Shown in pieces: positions 1 through 8,759 of a stretch of 64,000 nucleotides of DNA. The first letter of the stretch is position 1. The number at the start of each line of letters is the position of its first letter. Both the position numbers and the translations under genes were made by a program. This DNA is from Maridesulfovibrio sp. Lineage in GTDB: Bacteria; Desulfobacterota; Desulfovibrionia; Desulfovibrionales; Desulfovibrionaceae. Location of the stretch: assembly GCF_963667685.1 (NCBI RefSeq), contig NZ_OY763932.1, forward strand, positions 62,001 through 126,000, given 5' to 3'. The notes under the pieces were generated by a model. That model searched no databases. It was not told the DNA's origin and saw only the letters and a program-made list of their open reading frames with translations.

Positions 1-66
1 TCGTTTCAAGGAATTCCTGAACCGATCCTCGTCATCCACAATCAGGATTCGTCCTTTACATTTCAT
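1..66 (-). CDS. Response regulator receiver, N-terminus only (runs off the window)
   Basis: The reverse strand from 66 reads ATG and then 22 codons giving MKCKGRILIVDDEDRF and on to the window edge. ILIVDDED is the first strand and acidic pocket of a CheY-like receiver. The start overlaps the stop of the kinase gene at 63-977 by four bases (ATGA), so it is the last visible gene of the minus-strand signalling operon. Only the N-terminus is present, so an output domain cannot be judged. Confidence 0.8.
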   Translation of the reverse strand, partial: MKCKGRILIVDDEDRFRNSLKR

Positions 67-977
67 GACGACCTCATGCGATTTGCTGGAATCGCCACCG
101 AAAAAACCGTCCCCCTGCCGACGACGGATTCCACATCGATGGTCCCCCCCAGCTGGTTAATAATGCGCAGGCTTACGGCAAGCCCGATTCCTGTACCCTC
201 CCCCGGACTTTTAGTTGTGAAGAAGGGAGTAAAAATATGCGGAATATTTGCTTCAGCTATGCCGGGACCGTTATCAGCAACAGCAATGACGACCTTTTCG
301 TCTTCGAGCCTGCTGGAGATGATTATTTCACCTTTACGTCCCACAGCCTGAACTGCATTTTTAAATAGATTCAGAAACACCTGCCGCAACAAAGGGGGAT
401 CCGTGTAGACATAAAGAGGATTGGAGGATATCCTGCGAATAATCCTGATCTTTTTCCCGGCCACATCCTCATCAACCAAGATGAGCAGATCTCTCAGCAG
501 TTTATTGACATCCACCTTCTGGGTTACGGTCAGCCTATTCCTGGCCATATCCAACAACTTGCCTGTAACTTCCGAGCATCGCCTTACCTGATTCATGATC
601 ACCTCAAGACTCTCATCAATATCATTGGCGAAAGGACCTATACCGGGATAACCAAGATGGACCCTTATTATCTCGGCCTCCTGCATAATTATATTCAGGG
701 GATTGTTTATCTCATGGGCTATTCCAGCTGACATCTCGTCAAGAGAGTTCACGCGCTGAGCCTGAACAAGCTGACATTCCAAATCAAGATTCCTGCGTCT
801 TGAACGCATCAGTTGCTCTAAAATAAATCCGAGCAATAGAAACAACGCCATGACGGCAAAAATTTCAATGTAGATCCCATATCCGGAATTAACCAACGCC
901 CCGGCCCCGCCGGCCAACGCAATAAGGCAAGAAAGATAACGCAATATATTGAAATTTCTAATCGCTACAGCAGCCAT
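63..977 (-). CDS. Membrane histidine kinase without a periplasmic sensor domain
   Basis: 304 residues. Two hydrophobic segments (about 11-30 and 36-55) are joined by a very short loop, so there is no sizeable periplasmic domain. A HisKA domain follows with AGIAHEINNPL and phospho-acceptor His88. The ATPase domain has an N box (LNLFKNAVQAV), G1 (DNGPGI) and G2 (GTGIGLAVS). No receiver or output domain is attached. A GGAG ribosome site precedes the ATG. Its 5' end overlaps the receiver gene upstream by 20 bases and its stop overlaps the next receiver gene, so it is translationally coupled to receivers on both sides. The partner is not provable, but the flanking single-domain receivers are the obvious candidates. 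Confidence 0.93.
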   Translation of the reverse strand: MAAVAIRNFNILRYLSCLIALAGGAGALVNSGYGIYIEIFAVMALFLLLGFILEQLMRSRRRNLDLECQLVQAQRVNSLDEMSAGIAHEINNPLNIIMQEAEIIRVHLGYPGIGPFANDIDESLEVIMNQVRRCSEVTGKLLDMARNRLTVTQKVDVNKLLRDLLILVDEDVAGKKIRIIRRISSNPLYVYTDPPLLRQVFLNLFKNAVQAVGRKGEIIISSRLEDEKVVIAVADNGPGIAEANIPHIFTPFFTTKSPGEGTGIGLAVSLRIINQLGGTIDVESVVGRGTVFSVAIPANRMRSS

Positions 978-1371
978 TACTGTCTCCGCCTTTACGCCTC
1001 AGCATCGCACGTTCATACGCATTGCGAATCCTTTCAATAAGATCGTCAATATCGAAAGGCTTCAGGATATAGTCGTAAGCCCCGTGGCTTATTCCCTCCA
1101 GCCCGGAAGCAACCGAACTGTGTCCGGTAAGCATAATCACCTCTACATCGCTGTGTTTACGACAGATATGCTTGAGGGCTTCCATTCCGCTCATTCCGGG
1201 CATCCTCACATCCAGAATGACCACATCCACTGAATTTCCGGACAGATAACGCAGGGCCTCGGCACCTCCGGAAGCAACTGCAACATCAAAGTTTCTCCTC
1301 TCCAGCCTTCTTTTGACCAGCTTCAGGAAATCAGTTTCGTCATCCACAACAAGCAGCTTTATTCTGGACAT
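958..1371 (-). CDS. Single-domain response regulator
   Basis: 137 residues, a lone CheY-like receiver with VVDDE at 8-12, phospho-acceptor Asp54 in ILDVRMPG, the LTGH segment at 81-84 and conserved Lys104 in LKPFD. About 20 residues beyond the fold form a charged tail with GCC near the end. There is no DNA-binding or enzymatic domain, so it probably shuttles phosphate or acts by protein contact. A strong AGGAGG site precedes the ATG. It overlaps the upstream kinase by 13 bases and the downstream kinase by 20. Confidence 0.93.
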   Translation of the reverse strand: MSRIKLLVVDDETDFLKLVKRRLERRNFDVAVASGGAEALRYLSGNSVDVVILDVRMPGMSGMEALKHICRKHSDVEVIMLTGHSSVASGLEGISHGAYDYILKPFDIDDLIERIRNAYERAMLRRKGGDSNGCCSD

Positions 1372-3041
1372 GATTCCTCCTGTTCATAAACATTCATATT
1401 CACCAGCGGAAGCCGCACAGTAAACTGCGCACCGCCTTCAGGCAGATTCCTTGCCTTGATGTCTCCCCCCACCTTTTTGAGGATGGTGTAAATGATGGAT
1501 AACCCCAGCCCGGTTCCTTCCCCGGCAGCTTTGGTGGTAAAAAAAGGATCGAAAACTCTTGAAAGGAGTTCCTGCGGAATTCCAGGTCCGGTATCACTGA
1601 CTTCAAGCTCGACAAAATCGCCATCCCTGCGGGTAGACAGCGAGATAGTCCCCTCATTGCCCACGGCGTCAATCGCATTTTCCATAAGATTTAAAACAAC
1701 CTGCTGAACCTGATTGAAATCCGTACTGATTGAAGGAAGCTCGGGGCTGAGGTCGTAATTTACCAAGATAGTACGATACAAAATCTCGTTATCCAGAAAC
1801 GAAACTGTTTCCCGGACCAGTTGATTAAGGTCGACATCATCCTGCACTGGCTCCATGCTACGCGCAAAACCGAGCATCCTGTGCGTAACGGACCGAGCCC
1901 GTTCCACATGCCGTTCAATATCAGCGAGCGCTTCTTCCAGATTAGGACGGGCTGCAACCCCCTCGAAATCGCCGTCGGTAATCATATCCCGAATCCATCC
2001 CGCACTCTCACGGATAATAGAGAGTGGGTTATTCACCTCATGGGCAACCCCTGCCGCCATCTTGCCCAGCGAAGCCATTTTCGAAGACTGCATTACCGTG
2101 GCATCCATCAACGCCTTTTCCTTGTCGGTCAGCATCAACTTTCGGACAATGGATGTAATCGCAAAATAGGTTCCCGATGAAATCATCAAAGCACAGACAA
2201 ACAGCAGAACAAATACAAGCGACTGGTCACGGAGTACCGGAGAAAGCTCCTCCCCGGGATTCTCAAGAACCACAAGACTCCAATCAACCATGTTCAAAGC
2301 CATAATACCGGCCACCATGCCGGTTCCGTGATCATCCCATCTAACTATGTTCACTTCACTTCCTGCGGAAAAGGAAGGAAGTTCGGCCTTAGCGAGAATC
2401 ATACCGCTGCGTCTGGAAGAAGTCTGAAGCAGCAAATCGGAATTTATGAGATAGGCATCACCGAATCTGCCTGTCCGCACGCTGCTGACCAGAGTATTGA
2501 ACACATCGGAATCTATAGTCGCCCGCAAAATCCATGTCCGCCCCTGCTCCCTGCGCTTCACGGCAATGATGAAATGAGGGAAATTCCTGTATCCCATGAA
2601 CACGTCACTGATATATATCCCCTTGAGCATGGCCTGATTGAACCAGCGCTGATCTTGATAATTGATATTTTTCAAATCGTATGGTCCGCAGTAGGCGACA
2701 TGGTTTCCCTGCTGGTCAAAAACGCCAAGATCGATAAAAGAGCTGGAGGTGCTGTAGATGGCGTCAAAAAGGCCGTTCAGCTTTTCCTGCTGTGAAATGT
2801 CAGCAAAAGAATTTGTGTTTGCAATATTCTGTAGTTGAACAACTCGTTCACCGAGAAACATATCAATGGCATCTGCCTTGTTAAGCACGGTCAGCCGAAG
2901 GTTGCTGCGCAGTTTTTCCTCATAGGATTTACTGAACTGACCATGAAGGACAAAACCGAGCAGAAATAAGGGAATAAGGGAAAAAGACAGGGCAGTCGCC
3001 GTCAGTTTCCATTTAAGCTGAAGGTAAAGGGAAGGTTTCAC
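1359..3041 (-). CDS. Cache-domain sensor histidine kinase
   Basis: 560 residues. TM1 about 13-33, a periplasmic domain of about 235 residues of double-Cache type (the motif around DQRWFNQAMLKGIYISDVF is typical), and TM2 about 273-297. The cytoplasmic kinase has GVAHEVNNPLS with phospho-acceptor His334, an N box (LNLMENAIDAVG), DTGPGI and GTGLGLSI. Double-Cache domains usually bind small ligands such as carboxylates or amino acids, but no ligand can be named from sequence. The start is GTG at 3041, overlapping the upstream gene's TGA as GTGA, with GGAGG in front. No REC or output domain is attached. Confidence 0.93.
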   Translation of the reverse strand: MKPSLYLQLKWKLTATALSFSLIPLFLLGFVLHGQFSKSYEEKLRSNLRLTVLNKADAIDMFLGERVVQLQNIANTNSFADISQQEKLNGLFDAIYSTSSSFIDLGVFDQQGNHVAYCGPYDLKNINYQDQRWFNQAMLKGIYISDVFMGYRNFPHFIIAVKRREQGRTWILRATIDSDVFNTLVSSVRTGRFGDAYLINSDLLLQTSSRRSGMILAKAELPSFSAGSEVNIVRWDDHGTGMVAGIMALNMVDWSLVVLENPGEELSPVLRDQSLVFVLLFVCALMISSGTYFAITSIVRKLMLTDKEKALMDATVMQSSKMASLGKMAAGVAHEVNNPLSIIRESAGWIRDMITDGDFEGVAARPNLEEALADIERHVERARSVTHRMLGFARSMEPVQDDVDLNQLVRETVSFLDNEILYRTILVNYDLSPELPSISTDFNQVQQVVLNLMENAIDAVGNEGTISLSTRRDGDFVELEVSDTGPGIPQELLSRVFDPFFTTKAAGEGTGLGLSIIYTILKKVGGDIKARNLPEGGAQFTVRLPLVNMNVYEQEESCPE

Positions 3042-5608
3042 TTTCCACCTCCAGAAATCAGACTTTTAATTTCACTGTGAAATCTGCTCTCGTATTGCCC
3101 TGCTGCCGACTTATCTTTCATGATCATGTCCAACTGGCGGGTTTGCACAAGCAGATACCCTGCAATTATAAGCCCCTGCTCTGCCTTATATTGAGCAATT
3201 CCTTCCATGCGGGCAAAAAGGACATCATCACGTACCGTTGTATGAAAGCCGTATTCCGCAAGTATTGAGGCTACCATTTGAAGCCGCAGTGACCGCCTGT
3301 CCATATCCGCAGCACCGCCTTTGAACTGAAAGAGCACGTAATTCATCTCCTGATCCCTGCCCGCGAACCCTTCAATGGAGCAATAATGAAACCCCATGCG
3401 GGACTGAAGACTGCAATAATTGCGGCCTACTATGAAATAACTGCGTTCTCCCATGCTGTTGCGCACCCCCGGCACAAGCGCCGGATTGCAGGTAGCCCCG
3501 AAAAGAACCGAAGCAAAACCGTCTGCACAGATATCCGGTGGGCCTTCCCATGGAAAAGCAGTCATTCCGGACCATAAGGACTTCATGGCATTGGAGCGTA
3601 TATCTTCTAAGCGCACATATCCGTCACCACCGCAAGATTCGGTTTCCGCTATGCCACCACCAAGATCAATAATCCAATACTGCAGCTTTTCGCCGTCCAG
3701 CATCTGTTTTGCGGAATCCTCTACCCCGGAACGACCTTTGAACATTTCGGCAACGGCTTTTTCATGACAGAAGCGGGTTATGTCATGCAGGGTTGTGCAT
3801 TTTTCAGGACTAAATTCCGGACTGCGGGGATCTGTCAGATTCAGGGGAGCAATATTCTTAAGTACCGAACTTAAAACTCTGCCCACCGGGGTATCAGAAT
3901 TTGAATTTCCATGCTGTTTTCTATTGTTTTCAAAATGTCCCGGAAATATTCGCCCCCGGACAGCATCCACAACGACTTCCCCAACTCCATTCAATCTTTC
4001 TACTGCATCCGGGACACCGATAAGGGCCGGTATACCGTATTCTCGGGCTACATTGGCCAGATGACCGGTACTGCTGCCGAATTCCGCTACGATTGCCGAA
4101 GCCCCGGGGAGCAAAGCCGCCAGTTCGGGACCGGCGACTCTGGCGAGAAGAACTCCCCCGGTGGGGAAGTCAAACATATCGCGGTCGGTTTCTATCAGGT
4201 AGGGGATTCCGGAGGCAATGCCGGAACTCGCTGGTTGGCAGGAATCAATAAGAACAGACGGATTCTGTTCCCCGTTAAAATAATCATGAGCTTCCTGAGA
4301 TTCCATGATCCCAAGCGGACGACACTGCAAAATATACAGGGTTCCGTCTTTCGTCAGTGCCCACTCCATATCCTGAGGGCAGTTGAAATGATTTTCTAAG
4401 TCCAACACCGTCTGACCTATGCGGGAAAGTTGGTTGCGATTTATCGCCGGTAAGCTTCTTTTCCCCAGTCCCAGCCTTCTACTGACAACTCTGCCGTCAA
4501 GTGACAGAAATCGTCCCCATTCCTGATCGGCTATTTCCTCATGAAGAACATCAAGAGATTCACTGTCCAGCCTCCAAAAATCACTCCGGGTTGTCCCGTC
4601 GACAATACTTCCTGGCAAACCGTGGACAGCGGAAACAACAATCTGACCTTCATTGATCCCGGAAGGATCACGGCTGTAAGCCACTCCCCCGGCCGCGGCG
4701 TCGATCATTTCCATGCACCCTACGCACATGACAATCTCATCGTCACGTATCCCGTGATTCAAACGGTATGTCACAGCGGAAACGGTATACATGCTGGCAA
4801 GAATAGTGCGATAAGCCTCTAGAACTTCAGAAGGAGCAACCCCCAGCTCTGTATTAAACTGGCCCGCAAAACTTGCCCCGGAGCTGTCCTCGCACAAGGC
4901 ACTGCTACGCACTGCAAACGAGACTTTCCTGTCGGCGGACAACTTTTCCACAGCAGCAGTAATCCCGTCTTCAAGGCCCGGTGGAAGCTGGCAGAAAGTA
5001 AAAATTTCCCGGACATTTTTTTCCAGTAATTTAAGAGTGTCGTAGCTGTCCTCACCGCAGATCTGAGCCATACGTTTCAATTCCTCGCCCAGCCCGGTTT
5101 CCCGTAACAATACTCTGAATGCCGAAGCAGTAATGGAAAATCCGGCGGGCACACTGACTCCGGGCAGCAAGGCTATTTCACCCAACAGGGCCATCTTTGA
5201 ACCGGCTTCAGGTATCTGGCTTGAATCAAGTTCAGGCAACGGAATTACATAAGGACCGCCATTACCCAAATTATCCACTGCAAGTTCACTATTCATCAGC
5301 TGCAGAATACTGTTGAAAGCTCCCTTAAGTCCCTCATACCTGCCGGGAGAAATCCGGCACAGCCGCTCGATCATATTACGCACGTCTGCAGAAATCCTGA
5401 CAATCTCAGCCCGTATATAAGTCATACCTACAGGTTTTGCGCTCCGGGAGGCTTCCGTAAGTTCAGCCATCCTTTTCAGGGCACTGTTATTGGCAGCAAG
5501 CAGCAACCGAAAATTTTCACACCGCTCAAGGAAACGGGCCGATGAGTTGCGGCCATCATCTGAAGGACTTCTTAATATACGGGAAATTGCCTTTATGAGG
5601 GTGCGCAT
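3038..5608 (-). CDS. PEP synthase-like protein: ATP-binding and phosphohistidine domains, atypical C-terminus
   Basis: 856 residues. Residues about 130-435 match the PPDK/PpsA nucleotide-binding domain (AVRSSALCEDSSGASFAG near 232-249, then MEWALTKDGTLYILQCRP near 414-431). Residues about 480-556 match the swivelling phosphohistidine domain, with His516 in SSTGHLANVAREYGIPA in place of the usual GGRTCHAAI. The remaining 300 residues show none of the motifs of the C-terminal PEP/pyruvate TIM barrel, so it is unlikely to be a normal PEP synthase. The N-terminal 130 residues look helical and are unassigned. It sits between a receiver gene and a Cache kinase gene, overlapping the latter by four bases. 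It may be a regulatory phosphotransferase (inference). AGGAGG precedes the ATG. Confidence 0.85.
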   Translation of the reverse strand: MRTLIKAISRILRSPSDDGRNSSARFLERCENFRLLLAANNSALKRMAELTEASRSAKPVGMTYIRAEIVRISADVRNMIERLCRISPGRYEGLKGAFNSILQLMNSELAVDNLGNGGPYVIPLPELDSSQIPEAGSKMALLGEIALLPGVSVPAGFSITASAFRVLLRETGLGEELKRMAQICGEDSYDTLKLLEKNVREIFTFCQLPPGLEDGITAAVEKLSADRKVSFAVRSSALCEDSSGASFAGQFNTELGVAPSEVLEAYRTILASMYTVSAVTYRLNHGIRDDEIVMCVGCMEMIDAAAGGVAYSRDPSGINEGQIVVSAVHGLPGSIVDGTTRSDFWRLDSESLDVLHEEIADQEWGRFLSLDGRVVSRRLGLGKRSLPAINRNQLSRIGQTVLDLENHFNCPQDMEWALTKDGTLYILQCRPLGIMESQEAHDYFNGEQNPSVLIDSCQPASSGIASGIPYLIETDRDMFDFPTGGVLLARVAGPELAALLPGASAIVAEFGSSTGHLANVAREYGIPALIGVPDAVERLNGVGEVVVDAVRGRIFPGHFENNRKQHGNSNSDTPVGRVLSSVLKNIAPLNLTDPRSPEFSPEKCTTLHDITRFCHEKAVAEMFKGRSGVEDSAKQMLDGEKLQYWIIDLGGGIAETESCGGDGYVRLEDIRSNAMKSLWSGMTAFPWEGPPDICADGFASVLFGATCNPALVPGVRNSMGERSYFIVGRNYCSLQSRMGFHYCSIEGFAGRDQEMNYVLFQFKGGAADMDRRSLRLQMVASILAEYGFHTTVRDDVLFARMEGIAQYKAEQGLIIAGYLLVQTRQLDMIMKDKSAAGQYESRFHSEIKSLISGGGK

Positions 5609-5623
5609 TGCTTGCCTCCTGCG

Positions 5624-6007
5624 TCAATGTATTCTGATTCTGGCTTCTCGAACCGCGTCTACTATCTTAAAATAAAGTTCTTCGGTGCTGACCGGCTTGA
5701 GCATGTAGTCAAAGGCCCCGCCTATTGAGACCTGTGCAAGAGCTTCCATATTTGCATGTCCGGTAAGGATAATTACCGGGACTTCCGAATTCATTGCTCT
5801 TAACCTTTTCAGAGTCTCAATCCCGGACATTTCAGGCATCATGATATCCAGCACAATTACATCGAAATCATCATTTTCAACCATGCTCAGTGCCTCCTGA
5901 CCGCCCGGGGCCACGGAAACATCGACATTGCGCCGAATAAGCCGACGTTTATACGCGGTCAGGAAATCATTTTCATCGTCAACCATAAGGACTTTGATAT
6001 TTTTCAT
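5624..6007 (-). CDS. Single-domain response regulator
   Basis: 127 residues from the ATG at 6007, chosen because AAGGAG lies directly upstream. A longer frame to 6085 adds 26 residues unlike a receiver and overlaps the previous gene. VDDEND at 9-14, phospho-acceptor Asp54 in VLDIMMPEMSG, LTGHA and conserved Lys in MLKPVS. There is no output domain. It is closely similar in layout to the receivers at 958-1371 and 9701-10117, including the RRLxRRxVDVSVA segment shared with 958-1371, which suggests local duplication. It lies 15 bases upstream of the PEP-synthase-like gene. Confidence 0.93.
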   Translation of the reverse strand: MKNIKVLMVDDENDFLTAYKRRLIRRNVDVSVAPGGQEALSMVENDDFDVIVLDIMMPEMSGIETLKRLRAMNSEVPVIILTGHANMEALAQVSIGGAFDYMLKPVSTEELYFKIVDAVREARIRIH

Positions 6008-6078
6008 TACTATCTCCTTGTACCCACCCATGTCGCAGGCCGGGCGGGTAATTCCCGGCCTGCTCATGAAGGGGGTGA

Positions 6079-6663
6079 TCAACAATATGTGGTCACGGAA
6101 ATTTGTGCAGCCCAGCTCCCGTAAGAATCACGCAGAGCCACCACAAGCGGTGCAATGGTCCAGAAAAACAAGAGGAGTAGTACAGCGGTGAGAGTCACGG
6201 TCATGAAAGCCCGTAATCTGCCCAGTTTGCCGGTCTTGTATAGCCCTACCCCTACAAGGATTGCCCGGACAGGCTCCATGACAACAGCCAGTCCCGGTAT
6301 CCATGATATTACCATCACGGCTCCGCTGGAGTAGGCGTAAATGTTGAAAACACTGGAGTAGGAAACCCTGGAAGTGGTCATCATCCTAATTATGCAGAAT
6401 GAAAAACAGGCACCCAGTGCAGGCATAAACACAGCATTGGCCATCATGACCACACCCATGATCAATGAATTTTCAAAAAAATAAGTCATGCTGACAGAGC
6501 AGTAAAACAATCCTGAAATCATCAGAAAGATCAGTGCCCGCCTGCTGCCGGATTCGCCAGTGGTATCTTCAAAAAAACTGCTCGGAGAACGGATGATGGA
6601 AACCAATGATTCCAGATATTCCCTTACTCCCATTTTCAGCACAGGTGCTTGCGTATTCGTCAT
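6079..6663 (-). CDS. Yip1-like integral membrane protein
   Basis: 194 residues with an N-terminal cytosolic stretch of about 45 residues containing SLVSIIRSPSSFFED, the feature typical of bacterial Yip1-domain proteins (helix before the first membrane segment). About five hydrophobic segments follow (roughly 44-62, 66-90, 105-128, 131-146, 152-175). The family has no defined biochemical role in bacteria. GGGAG lies before the ATG. It sits 10 bases after the small membrane protein gene and upstream of a receiver gene, within the transporter/two-component operon. Confidence 0.75.
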   Translation of the reverse strand: MTNTQAPVLKMGVREYLESLVSIIRSPSSFFEDTTGESGSRRALIFLMISGLFYCSVSMTYFFENSLIMGVVMMANAVFMPALGACFSFCIIRMMTTSRVSYSSVFNIYAYSSGAVMVISWIPGLAVVMEPVRAILVGVGLYKTGKLGRLRAFMTVTLTAVLLLLFFWTIAPLVVALRDSYGSWAAQISVTTYC

Positions 6664-6673
6664 GACATTCTCC

Positions 6674-6826
6674 CTAATTCAGATAACTCCTGATCCCTTC
6701 GACCAATCCCCAGAGCAGCATGGCCGAGGTCAGCACAAAAAGTATCTGTCGCTCTGTTTGTTTTGAAAAATATGTGGTTCCGTTTTTGTGAATAAATTTT
6801 TTATCAGCCTGATTTTCAGTTTTCAT
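6674..6826 (-). CDS. Small single-pass membrane protein beside a DASS transporter
   Basis: 50 residues from ATG at 6826 with an AGGGGGTG ribosome site. A polar, charged N-terminus of about 28 residues precedes one transmembrane helix (ILFVLTSAMLLWGLVEGIR). A longer frame to 6961 would overlap the transporter gene and lacks a good ribosome site, so the short form is preferred. It lies 50 bases after the transporter stop. Small single-helix proteins encoded next to secondary transporters can act as accessory subunits. Here that is inference from position only. Confidence 0.6.
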   Translation of the reverse strand: MKTENQADKKFIHKNGTTYFSKQTERQILFVLTSAMLLWGLVEGIRSYLN

Positions 6827-6876
6827 ATGCACCCCCTGTATGGTGCGGTCGGCCGAAGCCGACCGCTTTTTGCGGT

Positions 6877-8727
6877 TTAGAAGGACGGCAGGTTGCCGAA
6901 ACCCATTCCGCTCCAGTAAACCGCTGTGAGCAGGATGATGAGAATATTCGCAACAAACCACATCGGTATACCTACCCGCAGATAGTCCTTTGGCTCCAGA
7001 TAACCGGAAGCGTAGACTATTGCGTTGGGCGGAGTTCCGATGATCAGGCAGTAGGCAAAAGATGAGGCCACTGCGGTGGACATTGCCATAAACGGCAGGA
7101 AGGTAGTTCCGGGATGAACAATACTGGCCATGTTCAAAGTGATAGGTCCAACGGCAGCAGCGGCAGGCCCGTCAGCCATCAGGTTGGTCAGCACTGCGGT
7201 AAGACCGTTTGAGGTCAGCATAAGGGGCAGACCTTCACTCATGCCCAGCGGAGCAAGCATGTCGATGCATGACTGGGCCAGCCAGTATGCCGCACCGGTC
7301 TGATCGAGAGTTCTACCGAAGATGATTGCACCGGCGTAGAGCCAGACGACACCCCAGTCGACCTTTTCCTGATAGTCGCGCCAGTTTACAACTCCGGCCA
7401 ATAGGTATGCCACCGCACCGGCAACCGCGATTACGCCTATGCCGAGCCGGATCGGGTATATGCCGATATTGTAGAAGGCCTTTTCAGTAAACCAGCCGAA
7501 AACCATCACGAGGAAGATAATCATGGCCCAGATCTGGTTCCTGTTCCAACGGCCCATCTTGTTGATTTCGCTTTCAAGATGGCGCATAGCCGGTGCCAGA
7601 GAAGTGATCCGCGGTTTGAAAAGCATATTACAGGCGAGCCACGTCACCGGAATCATGACTAAAACAAAAGGCATACAATACATGATCCACTGCGCATAAC
7701 CAATGTCCATGCCGAACATGTCGGTAAGATAGGTCATCATGATTACGTTACGGGCACCGCCGGAAGGGGCGCCGGGACCGCCGACGTTACATGCCATGGC
7801 GATGGTAATCATGAGCATTTTAGCAAGTTCCTTATCTTCAGGAATCTCGTCGGTAAGACTGTTCTGATAGAGCAGCATACCGATAGGCAGAAACATCGCG
7901 GCAAGGGCATGGTCGGAGATAAATGCTGCCAGAGGACTGATTACGACAAAGAAAATCAGGGAAATCCAGCGGACATTGGGCACGGCCAGTTTTTTGAACA
8001 TGAGCATGCACACGCGCTTGTCCACCCCGGTCTTGACAAAAGCTGTCGCAAACATGAGTGAACCCATGATAAACCAGACCGCGTCATCCCAATACAAACC
8101 AGCCACCTGACTTCTGCTGACCACTCCGCTAAAGACCAGAATCAGCCCGATGCAGAAAGCGACCCCCGGAAGGGGCATGCACTCGGTCATGAAACAGAAG
8201 ACAACAAAGACGACCATGGCGATGGCGACCTTGATTTTCCATGTGCCTTCATCCGCATTCTTCTTATCCCTGTCGGATAGGTTGGAATAATTAAGGTCAT
8301 TTACGCGCAGCTCATATGCGCTTTTCATAATCTTGAAAAAGCCTTCATCGGAAATACTTTTTTCCACGTAATCCCGGGCCTTGGCGAGGTTTACGGAATC
8401 AACGGGGATCTTATATTTCTTTGCCCACTTTTCATTACGGCTCATAAAACGCTTCTTGCTCAGGGCGCCCATACGCATATTCTGTTCCATCATGCGGGCG
8501 GTGAGCACCTGCCACTGTTCCACAGTGGCACTTCCTGAACCGAAGAGCTGTTCACTTATGTAGTTAGTAACGACTTTAGGTCCGACCGAATATTGCATCC
8601 CGACTTTCTTCATGCCCTGTGAAGTGGGCAGAGCCAGAATAACGAAAAACAGAATTACCGGAATAATCAGCATCTTCCAGTTTACGAACTTATCGTAGCC
8701 GGTTGCTTTTTTCTTTGAGTTGGACAT
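6877..8727 (-). CDS. DASS/SLC13-family anion symporter with an inserted N-terminal soluble domain
   Basis: 616 residues. One hydrophobic helix at about 18-35 is followed by a hydrophilic stretch of about 130 residues (about 36-165) before the typical multi-helix DASS core. The core shows both substrate-site loops: GGPGAPSGGARNVIMM in the first half and IIGTPPNAIVYASGY near the C-terminus. The family takes up dicarboxylates, sulfate or related anions with Na+. The substrate here cannot be fixed, but in a sulfate reducer organic acids, sulfate or sulfonates are reasonable. The N-terminal insertion is unusual and may be a sensory or partner-binding loop. AGAGG precedes the ATG. It is embedded in a two-component operon directly after a CBS-fused receiver. 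Confidence 0.88.
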   Translation of the reverse strand: MSNSKKKATGYDKFVNWKMLIIPVILFFVILALPTSQGMKKVGMQYSVGPKVVTNYISEQLFGSGSATVEQWQVLTARMMEQNMRMGALSKKRFMSRNEKWAKKYKIPVDSVNLAKARDYVEKSISDEGFFKIMKSAYELRVNDLNYSNLSDRDKKNADEGTWKIKVAIAMVVFVVFCFMTECMPLPGVAFCIGLILVFSGVVSRSQVAGLYWDDAVWFIMGSLMFATAFVKTGVDKRVCMLMFKKLAVPNVRWISLIFFVVISPLAAFISDHALAAMFLPIGMLLYQNSLTDEIPEDKELAKMLMITIAMACNVGGPGAPSGGARNVIMMTYLTDMFGMDIGYAQWIMYCMPFVLVMIPVTWLACNMLFKPRITSLAPAMRHLESEINKMGRWNRNQIWAMIIFLVMVFGWFTEKAFYNIGIYPIRLGIGVIAVAGAVAYLLAGVVNWRDYQEKVDWGVVWLYAGAIIFGRTLDQTGAAYWLAQSCIDMLAPLGMSEGLPLMLTSNGLTAVLTNLMADGPAAAAVGPITLNMASIVHPGTTFLPFMAMSTAVASSFAYCLIIGTPPNAIVYASGYLEPKDYLRVGIPMWFVANILIILLTAVYWSGMGFGNLPSF

Positions 8728-8759
8728 ATAATTACCTCTGTATTGCTAATCTGCTGTGA

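Noticed and set aside
5624-6085. Receiver start at 6085 giving 153 residues
   Set aside because: The 26 extra residues are unlike receivers, overlap the Yip1 gene end, and AAGGAG marks the ATG at 6007.
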